The notes beneath the pieces were generated by a model, which worked only from the letters and a program-made list of their open reading frames with translations, had not been told where the DNA came from and made no database searches. From contig NZ_CP086114.1 of assembly GCF_016806835.2 (NCBI RefSeq), forward strand, positions 62,001 to 126,000: a DNA stretch of 64,000 bases, in the 5' to 3' direction. This document shows, one piece after another, positions 9,456-17,588 of this stretch (positions within the stretch are counted from its first letter, which is position 1; every line of letters starts with the position of its first letter). This DNA comes from Skermanella rosea (lineage in GTDB: Bacteria; Pseudomonadota; Alphaproteobacteria; Azospirillales; Azospirillaceae). A program made the position numbers and the translations under genes.

Positions 9456-11048
9456 CTACCGCCAGTTCTGCGCCAGGACCTGCTCATGCATGACCAGGAA
9501 AGCGCCCAGGCCGTGGACCTCGTTCGTGCTCCGGGGGCGGGCCAGGTAATAGGCGAGGTCGCCGACGCCGGTTCCCACGCAGATATTGCGGAGGTTGGTC
9601 CGGCCGTCGGTGCCGAGCGAGACCTGGTCAAGGACGCCCAGGAAACCCTTGCGCCCAGCGGCCGCGAAAGCGGCGGCCGGAACATGGCCGCGCTCGATGG
9701 CCCTGGAGATGACGTAGGTGAACATGCAGGAGCACGATGTTTCCAGCCAGTTTCCGCCCAGCGATCCCTTATCTACGACCTGGAACCAGCGGCCGGTCGT
9801 CGGGTCCTGGAAACGGGCGAGCGCCGCGACGAGACCTTTCACCAGGGCGACCAGTTCCGGGCGTCGGGGATGGCTGGCCGGGATGATGTCCAGCACGTCG
9901 ATCAGCGCCATCCCGTACCAGCCGATCGACCGGCCCCAGAACTCGGGCGACCGCCGGGTCGCCGGGTTGGCCCAGGCCGGATCGCCCTGCTCGTCGTATC
10001 CGTGGTAGAGCAGCCCGTTGGTCGGGTGCTTCAGGTGGCTGGCATAGATCAGGAGCTGGTTGACGGTCTCGTCATAGGCGCCGGCGGCGCCTCCGTAGGC
10101 CCGCCCGTAACGGGCCAGGAACGGAAGCGCCATATAGGTTCCGTCGAGCCACAACTGCCCGACCAAGCCGGTCGAGTGCCAGAACCCCCCGTCGGTGGTC
10201 CGGGGATACGTATCGAAGACGCGCCGTACCCTGTCCGCCGCCAGCCGGTACTTGTTCAGCCCGGTCTCGCGATGGAGGATCAGCAGCAGGTTGCCGGGCA
10301 GGATGTGGTCGAGCAGGTTGATCGGCACGTCGATGTTTCCGGCGGCATCCACGTGGCGGTCGACCCAGTCCCGGATGTATCGGAGATACCGGCCGTCCCG
10401 GGTGCGCTGGTACACCCGGTACTGGCCCAGCAGGTAGAAGGCCCTGTAATAGGTCCAGGACCCGAAAGCCGCCGGATCGGGATTGCGCGCCAGCGTCGAC
10501 TCCACCATGGCCCGCCCCCAGTCGGTCCCGTCGTTGACGTCCAGCAGGTCGATGTTGGGGCCGCCGCTGCCGGTCGTGGCCGTCAGCCGGACGGTGTTGG
10601 AACCGGCACGCAGGGCGGCGGTCAGGCTGCGCGTCGCCCAGGACGGCCAGCTTCCGGTGGCCGGGAAGGAGAGCGCCGCATCGACGACGGAGCCGTTGAC
10701 CCGCACCGCCATGGGCCGGCTGCCCGTCGATCCGTTGGCATAGCGGATCACCAGGGTGGCGGTTACCGCCCGCGGCACGGTCACCAGCCACTCCACGTAG
10801 CTTCCGGCTTCCTGGAACGCGTTGACGTAGGCGGTGCCGGAGAAGCCGCCATGGATGGTCTCCAGGACCCCGCGATGGATCCTGGCGGTCTCGGCCTGGT
10901 AGGTGGTGGTGGCCGCTGCCGCGGGGCCGGCCAGGAAGGGCATTCCGAAAAGGCTGCCGCCGCCCGCCAGCGCGGCGGCACTCCCCATCCCCTTCAGGAA
11001 CCCGCGCCGCGGGATGCCGCCGGTCGTGACGGATTCCAGGCGGTCCAT
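9456..11048 (-). CDS. Exported GH105-family glycoside hydrolase with N-terminal carbohydrate-binding module
   Basis: 530 residues. A Tat-type signal (IPRRGFLKGMGSAAALAGGG) precedes a beta-sandwich resembling CBM35/CBM6 at about 48-175 (YQAETARIHRGV, then PNIDLLDV). Residues 180-530 form an (alpha/alpha)6 region resembling GH105 (YteR/YesR) enzymes, with GGFWHSTG, QLWLDGTYMALPFLARYG and EFWGRSIGWYGMALIDVLD. Family members remove unsaturated uronic acid residues from oligosaccharides left by pectin or rhamnogalacturonan lyases. Members are often cytoplasmic, so an exported, CBM-bearing form is less usual. No lyase genes are adjacent. Confidence 0.8.
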   Translation of the reverse strand: MDRLESVTTGGIPRRGFLKGMGSAAALAGGGSLFGMPFLAGPAAAATTTYQAETARIHRGVLETIHGGFSGTAYVNAFQEAGSYVEWLVTVPRAVTATLVIRYANGSTGSRPMAVRVNGSVVDAALSFPATGSWPSWATRSLTAALRAGSNTVRLTATTGSGGPNIDLLDVNDGTDWGRAMVESTLARNPDPAAFGSWTYYRAFYLLGQYRVYQRTRDGRYLRYIRDWVDRHVDAAGNIDVPINLLDHILPGNLLLILHRETGLNKYRLAADRVRRVFDTYPRTTDGGFWHSTGLVGQLWLDGTYMALPFLARYGRAYGGAAGAYDETVNQLLIYASHLKHPTNGLLYHGYDEQGDPAWANPATRRSPEFWGRSIGWYGMALIDVLDIIPASHPRRPELVALVKGLVAALARFQDPTTGRWFQVVDKGSLGGNWLETSCSCMFTYVISRAIERGHVPAAAFAAAGRKGFLGVLDQVSLGTDGRTNLRNICVGTGVGDLAYYLARPRSTNEVHGLGAFLVMHEQVLAQNWR

Positions 11049-11093
11049 GGCCTTCTCCCTCCAGCAGTCGCGATCCGATCCGTTTTCCAGGAA

Positions 11094-11108
11094 TCGTAAC
11101 GCTTGCGA
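11094..11108. promoter_or_regulatory. Possible LacI-type operator before the GH105 gene
   Basis: TCGTAACGCTTGCGA is an imperfect dyad that shares its first eight bases with the two palindromes in the beta-glucosidase divergent promoter. It is 46 bp before the GH105 start. It could be a weaker site for the same or a related LacI regulator; this rests on sequence similarity only. Confidence 0.3.
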
Positions 11109-11168
11109 AGGAGGCCTGTCGCCGTCTCGACGGGTGCATGGCGTCGGTACACGGAAGTGCTTCGACGC

Positions 11169-11540
11169 CTACTCCTTGAGTGCGCGCATGGCTGCGTCAG
11201 GTTCCCGGTCGATGATGCGGAGCAATGTTCTCGCCGGACCCTCAGGGACACGGCGCGATTGCTCCCAGTTCCGCAGGGTGGCTACGCTGATATCGAACGT
11301 CCGCGCGAACCGTCCCTGGGACAGGCCGGTCTTCGCCCGGATCGCGGCCACGTCCATCGATCCGCTCGTGCGCGCCTCTCCCCTCTCGACCTTCGCCATC
11401 AGCTCCGGCCCGGATAGAGGATCGATCTCCGCTTCCTCCTCGGCGGCGCCCATGTCCGCGTCGTACGCTTCCTTGAGCCGGTCCAGGTCGACACGGGCCT
11501 GCCGCCGGGCCTCTTCAGCCGTGAAGCGCTTGATAGACAT
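11169..11540 (-). CDS. Xre-type HTH antitoxin paired with BrnT
   Basis: 123 residues. The N-terminal half is charged and helical (KRFTAEEARRQARVDLDRLKEA), and the C-terminal half is a helix-turn-helix (about residues 65-118: IRAKTGLSQGRFARTFDISV, then LRNWEQSRRVPEGPARTLLRII). It overlaps the end of the BrnT gene by 26 bp, giving a toxin-first module. The usual partner of BrnT is BrnA, a ribbon-helix-helix protein of about 80 residues; here the DNA-binding part is Xre/HigA-like instead. It probably neutralises BrnT and represses the module through the tandem operator at 11793-11826. Confidence 0.8.
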   Translation of the reverse strand: MSIKRFTAEEARRQARVDLDRLKEAYDADMGAAEEEAEIDPLSGPELMAKVERGEARTSGSMDVAAIRAKTGLSQGRFARTFDISVATLRNWEQSRRVPEGPARTLLRIIDREPDAAMRALKE

Positions 11541-11784
11541 CGCGGATCTCCTTCTTGGCGGGCCATGATGGAATGATGCGCCGGACGTCACCTCGCAGCG
11601 TGTAAACGACGACGAGGACGAATCCCCGGACCCGACCGACGGCGACGACCCGGCGCTCGCCGTAGTTCCTTCGGTCATCGTCCCATTCCAGGATCGGCCC
11701 GTCGAAGATGCCGGACGCGAAGGCGAAGTTGTACCCCCGCTCACGCAGACATCGGTCACTCTTCGCTTCGTCCCATTCGAACAT
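11515..11784 (-). CDS. brnT: BrnT-family toxin (RelE-like fold ribonuclease)
   Basis: 89 residues, the normal BrnT length. It begins FEWDEAKSDRCLRERGYNFAFA and contains the family strand pattern GRVRGFVLVVVYTLRGDVRRIIP near the C-terminus. BrnT proteins are ribosome-independent ribonucleases of type II toxin-antitoxin modules. The ATG at 11784 follows directly on the operator repeats. The antitoxin gene follows with a 26-bp overlap. Confidence 0.88.
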   Translation of the reverse strand: MFEWDEAKSDRCLRERGYNFAFASGIFDGPILEWDDDRRNYGERRVVAVGRVRGFVLVVVYTLRGDVRRIIPSWPAKKEIRDVYQALHG

Positions 11785-11792
11785 GATACATC

Positions 11793-11826
11793 ATGCGCCA
11801 ATGGCGTATATGCGTCAATGGCGTAT
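11793..11826. promoter_or_regulatory. Tandem 17-bp operator of the BrnT/Xre module
   Basis: ATGCGCCAATGGCGTAT (11793-11809) is followed without gap by ATGCGTCAATGGCGTAT (11810-11826), differing at one base. Each copy is itself an imperfect dyad (GCC-AAT-GGC). The pair begins 9 bp before the toxin start codon and lies against the end of the CoA-transferase gene, fitting an autoregulatory operator for the Xre antitoxin. Confidence 0.65.
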
Positions 11827-11834
11827 GATCTTGA

Positions 11835-13805
11835 TCAGCTCCCGCCCGACGCCTGAAGGAAGCTCTCCGCCTCCTCCCGACTCTCGTAGATGTGCGGGGC
11901 GACGTCGCGGCGGCTCAGGGCGTCGCCCAGCTTCATGTGCAGGAAGGCGCTCGTGGTGTAGCGGCTGACGTCGCTGTAGAAGCGGTCCATCAGACCCTTG
12001 ACCATGTCGGTATAGTCGTCCAGCACCTCCGGCAGGATCACGAAGTTGTCGTAGTTGACGATCGCGCGGACCTTGCGGCCGAGCGGGGCCAGGTGGCCCT
12101 CGACCGCTCGCCGGATCTTCGCCACGTCGTCCGCGCTTCGGACGACATAGCCCTCCAGGTTGATGAAGAAGACGTTCGTCTTCGGGTCCAGGACGAAACG
12201 GGATTCCAGCGGCAGGCTCAGCCATTCGTCCCGGTAGCGCATCGGCTGGGTGCGGAACAGGCGGCCGTCCATCACTTTCGGCTCCTCCCGGATGATCGGG
12301 CGGAAGGCCATCCGGCTCAGGACGTCCCGCTCCAGGTCCAGGCCCGGGGCGATCTCGGTCAGCACCAGACCCTCGGGGCACAGGCGGAAGACGCAGCGCT
12401 CCGTGACATAGAGCACGGGCTGCCCCCGTTCGCCCGCCAGCCGGCCGCTAAAGGTGCGGTGCTCGACCTCCTCGACGAATTTCGGCACGTCCTTGGCCGC
12501 GAAGGTGCCGACGAAGACGACCTTCTTGGCGTTCTGGCTGATGTTGATGAAGCCGCCCGCCCCGGCCAGCCGGCTGCCGAACTTGCTGACATTGACGTTT
12601 CCCGCCCGGTCCACCTGGGCCATGCCGAGAAACGCCACGTCCAGCCCGCCCCCGTCGTAGAAGTCGAACTGGGCCGGCTGGTCCACCAGCGCCTGGATGT
12701 TGCGCGCGGCGCCGAAGTTCAGCCCGCCGGCCGGAAGGCCCCCGATCGTCCCGGGCTCCGTGGTCAGCGTGATGAACTCGAGCATCCGCTCCTCGTTTGC
12801 GACGCTGGCGACCCCCTCCGGCATGCCGATGCCCAGGTTGACCACGCCGTTGGCCGGCAGCTCGAACGCCGCCCGCCGGGCGATGATCTTGCGTGGCCCC
12901 ATCTCCATCACGGGGACGTCCCGGATCGGCACGCGGATCTCCCCGGCGAAGGCGGGATCGTAGCGGGTCGCGAAGGTCTGCCAGTGCTCGTCGGGCGGCG
13001 CCACCACGACGCAGTCCACCATCACGCCGGGGATGCGCACGCTCCTGGCATCCAGGCTGCCGCGGTCGGCGATGCGCTCGACCTGCACGATCACCACGCC
13101 GCCGGAGTTGCGGGCCGCCGTGGCGATTGCCAGCGCCTCCAGGACCAGCGCCTCCTTCTCCATGGTGATGTTGCCGTCGGGATCGGCGGTGGTGCCGCGC
13201 AGGATCGCGACATCGATGGGAAAGGCCTTGTAGAACAGGTAATCCTGGCCGTGCAGGGTGATCGGCTCGACCAGATCCTCGGTCGTGCGGTCGTTGATCT
13301 TGCCGCCGCCGTGGCGCGGATCGACGAAGGTGTCCAGGCCGACCCGCGTGATGCAGCCGGGCTTGCCCGCCGCGATGTCGCGGAACAGATGGGAGATGAC
13401 GCCCTGCGGCAGGTTATAGGCCTCGATGCTGCCGTCGATCGCCAGCTTCTGGAGCCGCGGGCACAGGCCCCAGTGCCCGCCGACCACCCGGCGCACCAGC
13501 CCGTCATGGCCCAGATGGTTCAGCCCGCGCTCCTTGCCGTCGCCCTGGCCGGCTGCATAGACCAGCGTCAGGTCGCGCGGCCGGGCGTGGGCCTGGAAAT
13601 GACGCTCGATCTCCACCGCGATGGCCTCGGCGAACCCGATGCCGACGAACCCGCCGGTCGCCACCGTGGCGCCGTCGCGGATCAGGCGGACGGCGTCCTC
13701 GGCCGACACGATCTTGCCCCGGGCGGCCACCGGCCCGCCCGACGGAAGCGGCCCGCCGCCGAGAAGGGGATGACCCGCGGAGCCGGATTTCTCCTGTTTC
13801 GTCAT
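11835..13805 (-). CDS. Acyl-CoA:acetate/3-ketoacid CoA-transferase, YdiF-type, with C-terminal extension
   Basis: 656 residues, longer than the usual 520-530 of YdiF/propionate CoA-transferase. Two CoA-transferase halves are visible: residues about 30-280 ([32 protein letters not shown]) and 305-530, with Glu350 in [14 protein letters not shown] as the expected catalytic residue that forms the acyl thioester intermediate. The last 120 residues (from about 540) form an extra domain found in a subset of homologues and without assigned function. It should move CoA between acetate or propionate and other short acids. The ATG at 13805 has a GGGGAGG site. No pathway partner adjoins it. Confidence 0.85.
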   Translation of the reverse strand: MTKQEKSGSAGHPLLGGGPLPSGGPVAARGKIVSAEDAVRLIRDGATVATGGFVGIGFAEAIAVEIERHFQAHARPRDLTLVYAAGQGDGKERGLNHLGHDGLVRRVVGGHWGLCPRLQKLAIDGSIEAYNLPQGVISHLFRDIAAGKPGCITRVGLDTFVDPRHGGGKINDRTTEDLVEPITLHGQDYLFYKAFPIDVAILRGTTADPDGNITMEKEALVLEALAIATAARNSGGVVIVQVERIADRGSLDARSVRIPGVMVDCVVVAPPDEHWQTFATRYDPAFAGEIRVPIRDVPVMEMGPRKIIARRAAFELPANGVVNLGIGMPEGVASVANEERMLEFITLTTEPGTIGGLPAGGLNFGAARNIQALVDQPAQFDFYDGGGLDVAFLGMAQVDRAGNVNVSKFGSRLAGAGGFINISQNAKKVVFVGTFAAKDVPKFVEEVEHRTFSGRLAGERGQPVLYVTERCVFRLCPEGLVLTEIAPGLDLERDVLSRMAFRPIIREEPKVMDGRLFRTQPMRYRDEWLSLPLESRFVLDPKTNVFFINLEGYVVRSADDVAKIRRAVEGHLAPLGRKVRAIVNYDNFVILPEVLDDYTDMVKGLMDRFYSDVSRYTTSAFLHMKLGDALSRRDVAPHIYESREEAESFLQASGGS

Positions 13806-13940
13806 AGCACATCCTCCCCGTCGTTTTTTCTTGACGAATCCTGGGCCGCCCCGGCGGGCATGCCGCAGCCGAGCAACTAACCCTTCAAGGATGTTGTTGG
13901 TGCCTTGGGAGGAATTTAAACCGTCGTTTCCGGGCGGAGG

Positions 13941-14246
13941 TCACCGGTTCCAGCGCTGCGCGCCGAAGCTCGAGCCGAAACCGGGCGTCGTGAACCCAGA
14001 GCTGAAGCCCGGCGTCGTCCAGCGCGGGCCGCCGAAGGACTGGTATTGCCGCCGGTCGTATAGGGAGCGCTGCCGGTCGAAGCGGTCGATCCGGCTCCGA
14101 TAATGCCGCTGACCCGTCGGCGGGATGATGATCACGGTGGATCCGGGCGGCGCCACGACGACGGAACCCGACCTGTCGCGCGCCTCGGCCGACAGGGGGG
14201 CTACCAGCAGTGCACCAAGGAAAAAGGCGACGAGCGAGCGCATCAT
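13941..14246 (-). CDS. Small secreted basic protein of unknown function
   Basis: 101 residues. A signal peptide (MMRSLVAFFLGALLVAPLSAEA) precedes a mature part rich in Arg, Gly, Phe and Pro, with a VVVAPPGSTVIIIPPTGQRHYRS strand region and a repeated TTPGFSSGF/TTPGFGSSF tail. Two adjacent ATG codons (14246 and 14243) follow a GGGAGG site; the second has the better spacing. I do not recognise a family. It is divergent from the VOC gene. Confidence 0.65.
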   Translation of the reverse strand: MMRSLVAFFLGALLVAPLSAEARDRSGSVVVAPPGSTVIIIPPTGQRHYRSRIDRFDRQRSLYDRRQYQSFGGPRWTTPGFSSGFTTPGFGSSFGAQRWNR

Positions 14247-14364
14247 TCCACCTCCCGCGGCCCCGCATCCGTGTACCGGCCGCTTCAGGACATCTGGTGA
14301 CTGGCCCCGCCGAATACCATGGTAATAACGGCCTTTCACCCACGCTGCCAGGGAGAACGCCGCC

Positions 14365-14847
14365 ATGGCTCAGGACCCAGACACCCCGACGGCCCCGGCC
14401 CTCTCCGGCGCCCTTCATCATGTCAGCCTGCCCGTCCGCGACGCGGCGCGCTCCGCCGCCTTCTACCGGGACGTCCTGGGGCTGAGGCAGATCGACCGCC
14501 CGGACTTCGATTTCCCGGGCGCCTGGTTCTCCCTGGGCCCGGGCCAGCTTCATCTGATCCAGGATACCGGCTCGACCTTCCGGGAGGACAAGCCGGTCGA
14601 CGCGCGGGACATCCATTTCGCGATCCGCGTCGCCAGCTACCGGGCCGCCCTGCTCCACCTGATCGCCCAGGGCTACCGGAAGGCGGGAACCCCCGGCGCC
14701 GGCGCGCTCAACGGCATGAAGGTCAGTCCCCGGGCGACCGCGGGTTTTCCCCAGATCTACCTGCTCGACCCCGACCGCAACGTCATCGAGATCAACGCCG
14801 GCAGCCTCGACATCGCGGAGGACGAGGTCGCCCGCCTGCTGGAATAG
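14365..14847 (+). CDS. VOC (glyoxalase/dioxygenase superfamily) protein
   Basis: 160 residues with one VOC module from residue 14 on: GALHHVSLPVRDAARSAAFYRDVLGL, then GQLHLIQD and the closing DPDRNVIEIN. The His of HHVSLPV, the His of QLHLI and the Glu of IEIN are the expected metal ligands. Substrate cannot be told from sequence; lactoylglutathione lyase-like or resistance functions are possible. A GGGAG site precedes the ATG. Confidence 0.88.
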   Translation: MAQDPDTPTAPALSGALHHVSLPVRDAARSAAFYRDVLGLRQIDRPDFDFPGAWFSLGPGQLHLIQDTGSTFREDKPVDARDIHFAIRVASYRAALLHLIAQGYRKAGTPGAGALNGMKVSPRATAGFPQIYLLDPDRNVIEINAGSLDIAEDEVARLLE

Positions 14848-14866
14848 CGGGACCGCACCGATCCGC

Positions 14867-15178
14867 TCAGATCTCGTACTCCAGCGGTTCCGGCGCCGAC
14901 GCGCTCCGGTTCCGGGCGATCCATCCGGCGCGCTTGCGCGCCAGGACGCCGTGGAGATCCAGGACGGTCCGGCCGCCGGTCGTGACGAACAGGAACGGCA
15001 GCACGCCGTGGACGCAGCACGCCAGCCCGCCGCCCAGCATCCGAAGTCCGAACCCGACCGCGAAGATAAGGTGCTCCAGGTAGGACTCCCCCACCGCGGA
15101 GGGATGATCCGTAAAAAGCCGTATACCGGCCGGCGCTCCCAGGTTTTGCCGCCCTTCCATGATCGTCCTGGAAATCAT
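14867..15178 (-). CDS. DUF6356-like small membrane protein
   Basis: 103 residues. It contains FTDHPSAVGESYLEHLIFAV, a hydrophobic segment with GFGLRMLGGGLACCVHGVLPFLFVTTGGRTV, and a basic tail. The HPxxVGExYLEH opening and HxxxPFLF motif match the small inner-membrane DUF6356 family common in alphaproteobacteria. The ATG at 15178 has an AAGGAG site 9 nt upstream and was chosen over one at 15241. Function is unknown. Confidence 0.75.
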   Translation of the reverse strand: MISRTIMEGRQNLGAPAGIRLFTDHPSAVGESYLEHLIFAVGFGLRMLGGGLACCVHGVLPFLFVTTGGRTVLDLHGVLARKRAGWIARNRSASAPEPLEYEI

Positions 15179-15278
15179 GATGCCCCGCTCCTTCCGAACT
15201 ATACGATCCGAGGCATCCTTATAGGGCCGCGAAGTTTCCAAATGACTTCGACGGCCCCATGAAGTTGTTTCAGTTGCT

Positions 15279-16451
15279 TCAGCCCGCCGGCCGGAACACG
15301 ATCGCCACCGGCGTGATCGACCGGGTCACGGTCCCGGTGGGCGTCAGCCGCCCGGACTCCCGGTCGATCCGGAACTGCACGATGTCGTCGCCCTTCTGGT
15401 TGGCGACATAGAGCCAGGTTCCGCCCGGATCGATGGCGAAGTTGCGCGGGAAGGCGATGCCGGCCGTGGTATGCCCGATCGGCGACAACAGCCCGCTGGA
15501 AGCGTCGATCCCGAAGGACGCGATGCTGTCGTGCCCCCGGTTGGAGGCGTAGAGGAACCTGCCGTCGGGATGGACCGCGATCTCGGCGGTGCTCTGGGGA
15601 CCGGCGTAGCCGGCCGGTTCGGTCCGCACGGTCTGGAGCCCGCGGCCGAGCTCGCCCGTGGCCGGGTCGTATTCCAGCGCGGTGATGGTCGCGTTCAGCT
15701 CGTTCAGGACATACAGGATGCGCCCGTCCCGGTGGAACGCCACGTGCCTCGGGCCGGCTCCGGGCGCCATGGAAGCCTCGCTCACCAGGAACAGCCTGCC
15801 GCCCTCCAGCCGCAGGATCTGCACCTTGTCGATGCCCAGGTCGGCCGTGGCGATGTACCGGCCGGCCGGATCGAAGGTGACCGCGTGCGGGTGCGGCGCC
15901 TCCTGGCGCTCCGGGTTGGGGCCGCTGCCCTTGTTCATGAACTCGCCGCTCGCGGGGCCGAGCCTGCCGTCCGCCTCGATCGGCAGGGCGACGAAGTTGC
16001 CGCCCATGTAGTTGGCGACCACCAGATGCCGCCCAGACGGATCGACCGCCAGGTGCGCCGGGATATGGCCCACCACCGACTGCCGGTTCAGCAGGGAGAT
16101 GGTCCCGGTCCCTGGGCTGATGGCATAGGCCTCCGCCGAACCCGCCTTGCCGCCCTGATAGTCGTCTATCTCGTTGACCACGTAGAGGAAACTCCCCGAC
16201 GGGTGAAGCGCCACGAAGGACGGGTTGGCGCTCGGCACCTGCTGGATCAGCGTGAAGGCGCCGGTATCCGGATCGACCCGGAACACCGAGAGGCCGACGG
16301 GATTGTCGCTGCCCCCGCCGGGCGGATCCTTGGTGTAGGAGCCGACATAAGCGTATCGTGCCATGGTCCTGCCTGAAGCGAGTTCGGGGAACGCCAGGAT
16401 GGCCGAAGCACCCGCTGCGGCCACCATGAACTGGCGGCGGTCGATCTGCAT
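15279..16451 (-). CDS. Lactonase family (YbhE/6-phosphogluconolactonase-type) beta-propeller protein, exported
   Basis: 390 residues. A twin-arginine-type leader (IDRRQFMVAAAGASAILAF) precedes a seven-bladed propeller with repeated blade motifs such as PSFVALHPSGSFLYVVNE, PAHLAVDPSGRHLVVANY, PRHVAFHRDGRILYVLNE and PRNFAIDPGGTWLYVANQ. The PHPHAVTFDP segment is typical of the lactonase family. It probably hydrolyses an aldonolactone. It lies 23 bp after the Gfo/Idh dehydrogenase, so dehydrogenase and lactonase may act in series on a sugar. Export differs from the cytosolic pentose-phosphate enzyme and suggests a periplasmic role. Confidence 0.85.
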   Translation of the reverse strand: MQIDRRQFMVAAAGASAILAFPELASGRTMARYAYVGSYTKDPPGGGSDNPVGLSVFRVDPDTGAFTLIQQVPSANPSFVALHPSGSFLYVVNEIDDYQGGKAGSAEAYAISPGTGTISLLNRQSVVGHIPAHLAVDPSGRHLVVANYMGGNFVALPIEADGRLGPASGEFMNKGSGPNPERQEAPHPHAVTFDPAGRYIATADLGIDKVQILRLEGGRLFLVSEASMAPGAGPRHVAFHRDGRILYVLNELNATITALEYDPATGELGRGLQTVRTEPAGYAGPQSTAEIAVHPDGRFLYASNRGHDSIASFGIDASSGLLSPIGHTTAGIAFPRNFAIDPGGTWLYVANQKGDDIVQFRIDRESGRLTPTGTVTRSITPVAIVFRPAG

Positions 16452-16474
16452 GGTCGTTCCTCCCGTTTTCTTGT

Positions 16475-17461
16475 CTACTTGGAACCCGCCTTGAACAACG
16501 CCTCGATGACGCGGAGGTTCGCCACGGCATCCTCCAGCGGATAGTCCGGCGCCAGCCCGCCCCTCAGCAGCCGGGCGAAGTCGGCCGCCTGGAGGGCGTA
16601 CTGATCCACCGCGTCCATGTCCTCCGCCACGGCCGACGCGTCGGCGTGCCGGCTTCCGTCGTCGACCAGGATCCGGCAGGGCCGGTCCGGCGGCGCGTTG
16701 AACGGGATCAGCACCTCGATCCGCCCCCGGCTGCCCAGGCAATGGACCCGCTGGTAGGGCACCATCCGGGTCGAGACGGTGAAGCTCGCCTGCCCTCCCC
16801 CGGGAAACGCCATGAGGGCGGAGGTCAGGACGTCGATCCCCAGGTCCGGATCGCGCTCGACCAGGGCCGCGACCCGCTCCGGCTCGGCGCCGAACAGCCA
16901 GCGCGCCAGCATGACGGGATAGCAGCCGATATCGTACAGCGCGCCGCCGCCCTGCTCCGCGCTGTTGCGGATGTTGGCCGGATCGGCATTGTGGTAGCTG
17001 AAGGTGCAGGTCATCGCCAGGAGCGTCCCGATCCGCCCCTCCCGGATCAGCTCGCGGACCCGCAGCCACTGGGGATGGTGGCGGACCATGAAGGCTTCCT
17101 GGATCAGCCGGCCGGTGCGGTCGCGCGCGGCGACCAGCGTCTCGGCCTCCGCTGCGGTCAGCGCCAGCGGCTTCTCGCACAGCACATGCTTGCCGGCATC
17201 GGCGGCCCTGATCGCCCAGGGCACGTGCTGGTCGTTGGGCAGCGGGATATAGACCGCCTCCACGGCATCGTCTGCCAGCAGCGCCTCGTAGCCGCCGTAA
17301 GCCTTCGGAATGCCCAGCCGCGCGGCACAGGCCTGCGCGCGGCCGGCATCGCGGGACGCGATGGCGACCACCTCGGCGGTATCGGTTCGGCGGAAACCGG
17401 GTATCACCTTCTCGACGGCGATCTTCGCGGTGCCCAGGACACCCCAGCGCACGGGTTCCAT
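16475..17461 (-). CDS. Gfo/Idh/MocA family oxidoreductase
   Basis: 328 residues. The N-terminal Rossmann fold starts VRWGVLGTAKIAVEKVIPG and runs through VVAIASRDAGRAQACAARLGIPKAYGGYEALL, with the signature CEKPLALTAAEAETL (about residues 92-106). The C-terminal dimerisation and substrate domain follows. These enzymes oxidise sugars or polyols with NAD(P). The ATG at 17461 follows GGGAGGG and was preferred over 17551, which lies inside a large hairpin. Neighbouring lactonase and sugar importer suggest an aldose dehydrogenase role. Confidence 0.87.
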   Translation of the reverse strand: MEPVRWGVLGTAKIAVEKVIPGFRRTDTAEVVAIASRDAGRAQACAARLGIPKAYGGYEALLADDAVEAVYIPLPNDQHVPWAIRAADAGKHVLCEKPLALTAAEAETLVAARDRTGRLIQEAFMVRHHPQWLRVRELIREGRIGTLLAMTCTFSYHNADPANIRNSAEQGGGALYDIGCYPVMLARWLFGAEPERVAALVERDPDLGIDVLTSALMAFPGGGQASFTVSTRMVPYQRVHCLGSRGRIEVLIPFNAPPDRPCRILVDDGSRHADASAVAEDMDAVDQYALQAADFARLLRGGLAPDYPLEDAVANLRVIEALFKAGSK

Positions 17462-17494
17462 GACGGCCTTCCCTCCCTGAGTTTTTCGTTCTTT

Positions 17495-17558
17495 GCCACA
17501 GATGACGGCGATGGGCTCAGATGAATGCTTATCTTTATCCATCGCCGTCATCTGTGGC
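17495..17558. repeat. Large perfect inverted repeat in the sugar operon
   Basis: GCCACAGATGACGGCGATGG (17495-17514) is perfectly repeated in inverted order at 17539-17558, with a 24-nt loop; after one mismatch the stem extends by 5 more base pairs. It lies between the ATPase gene and the dehydrogenase gene, both on the minus strand. It may attenuate or protect the upstream mRNA, or be an interspersed palindromic element. Confidence 0.75.
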
Positions 17559-17588
17559 CAAGAAACAGAAGTCGAACACTCCGAAGCT

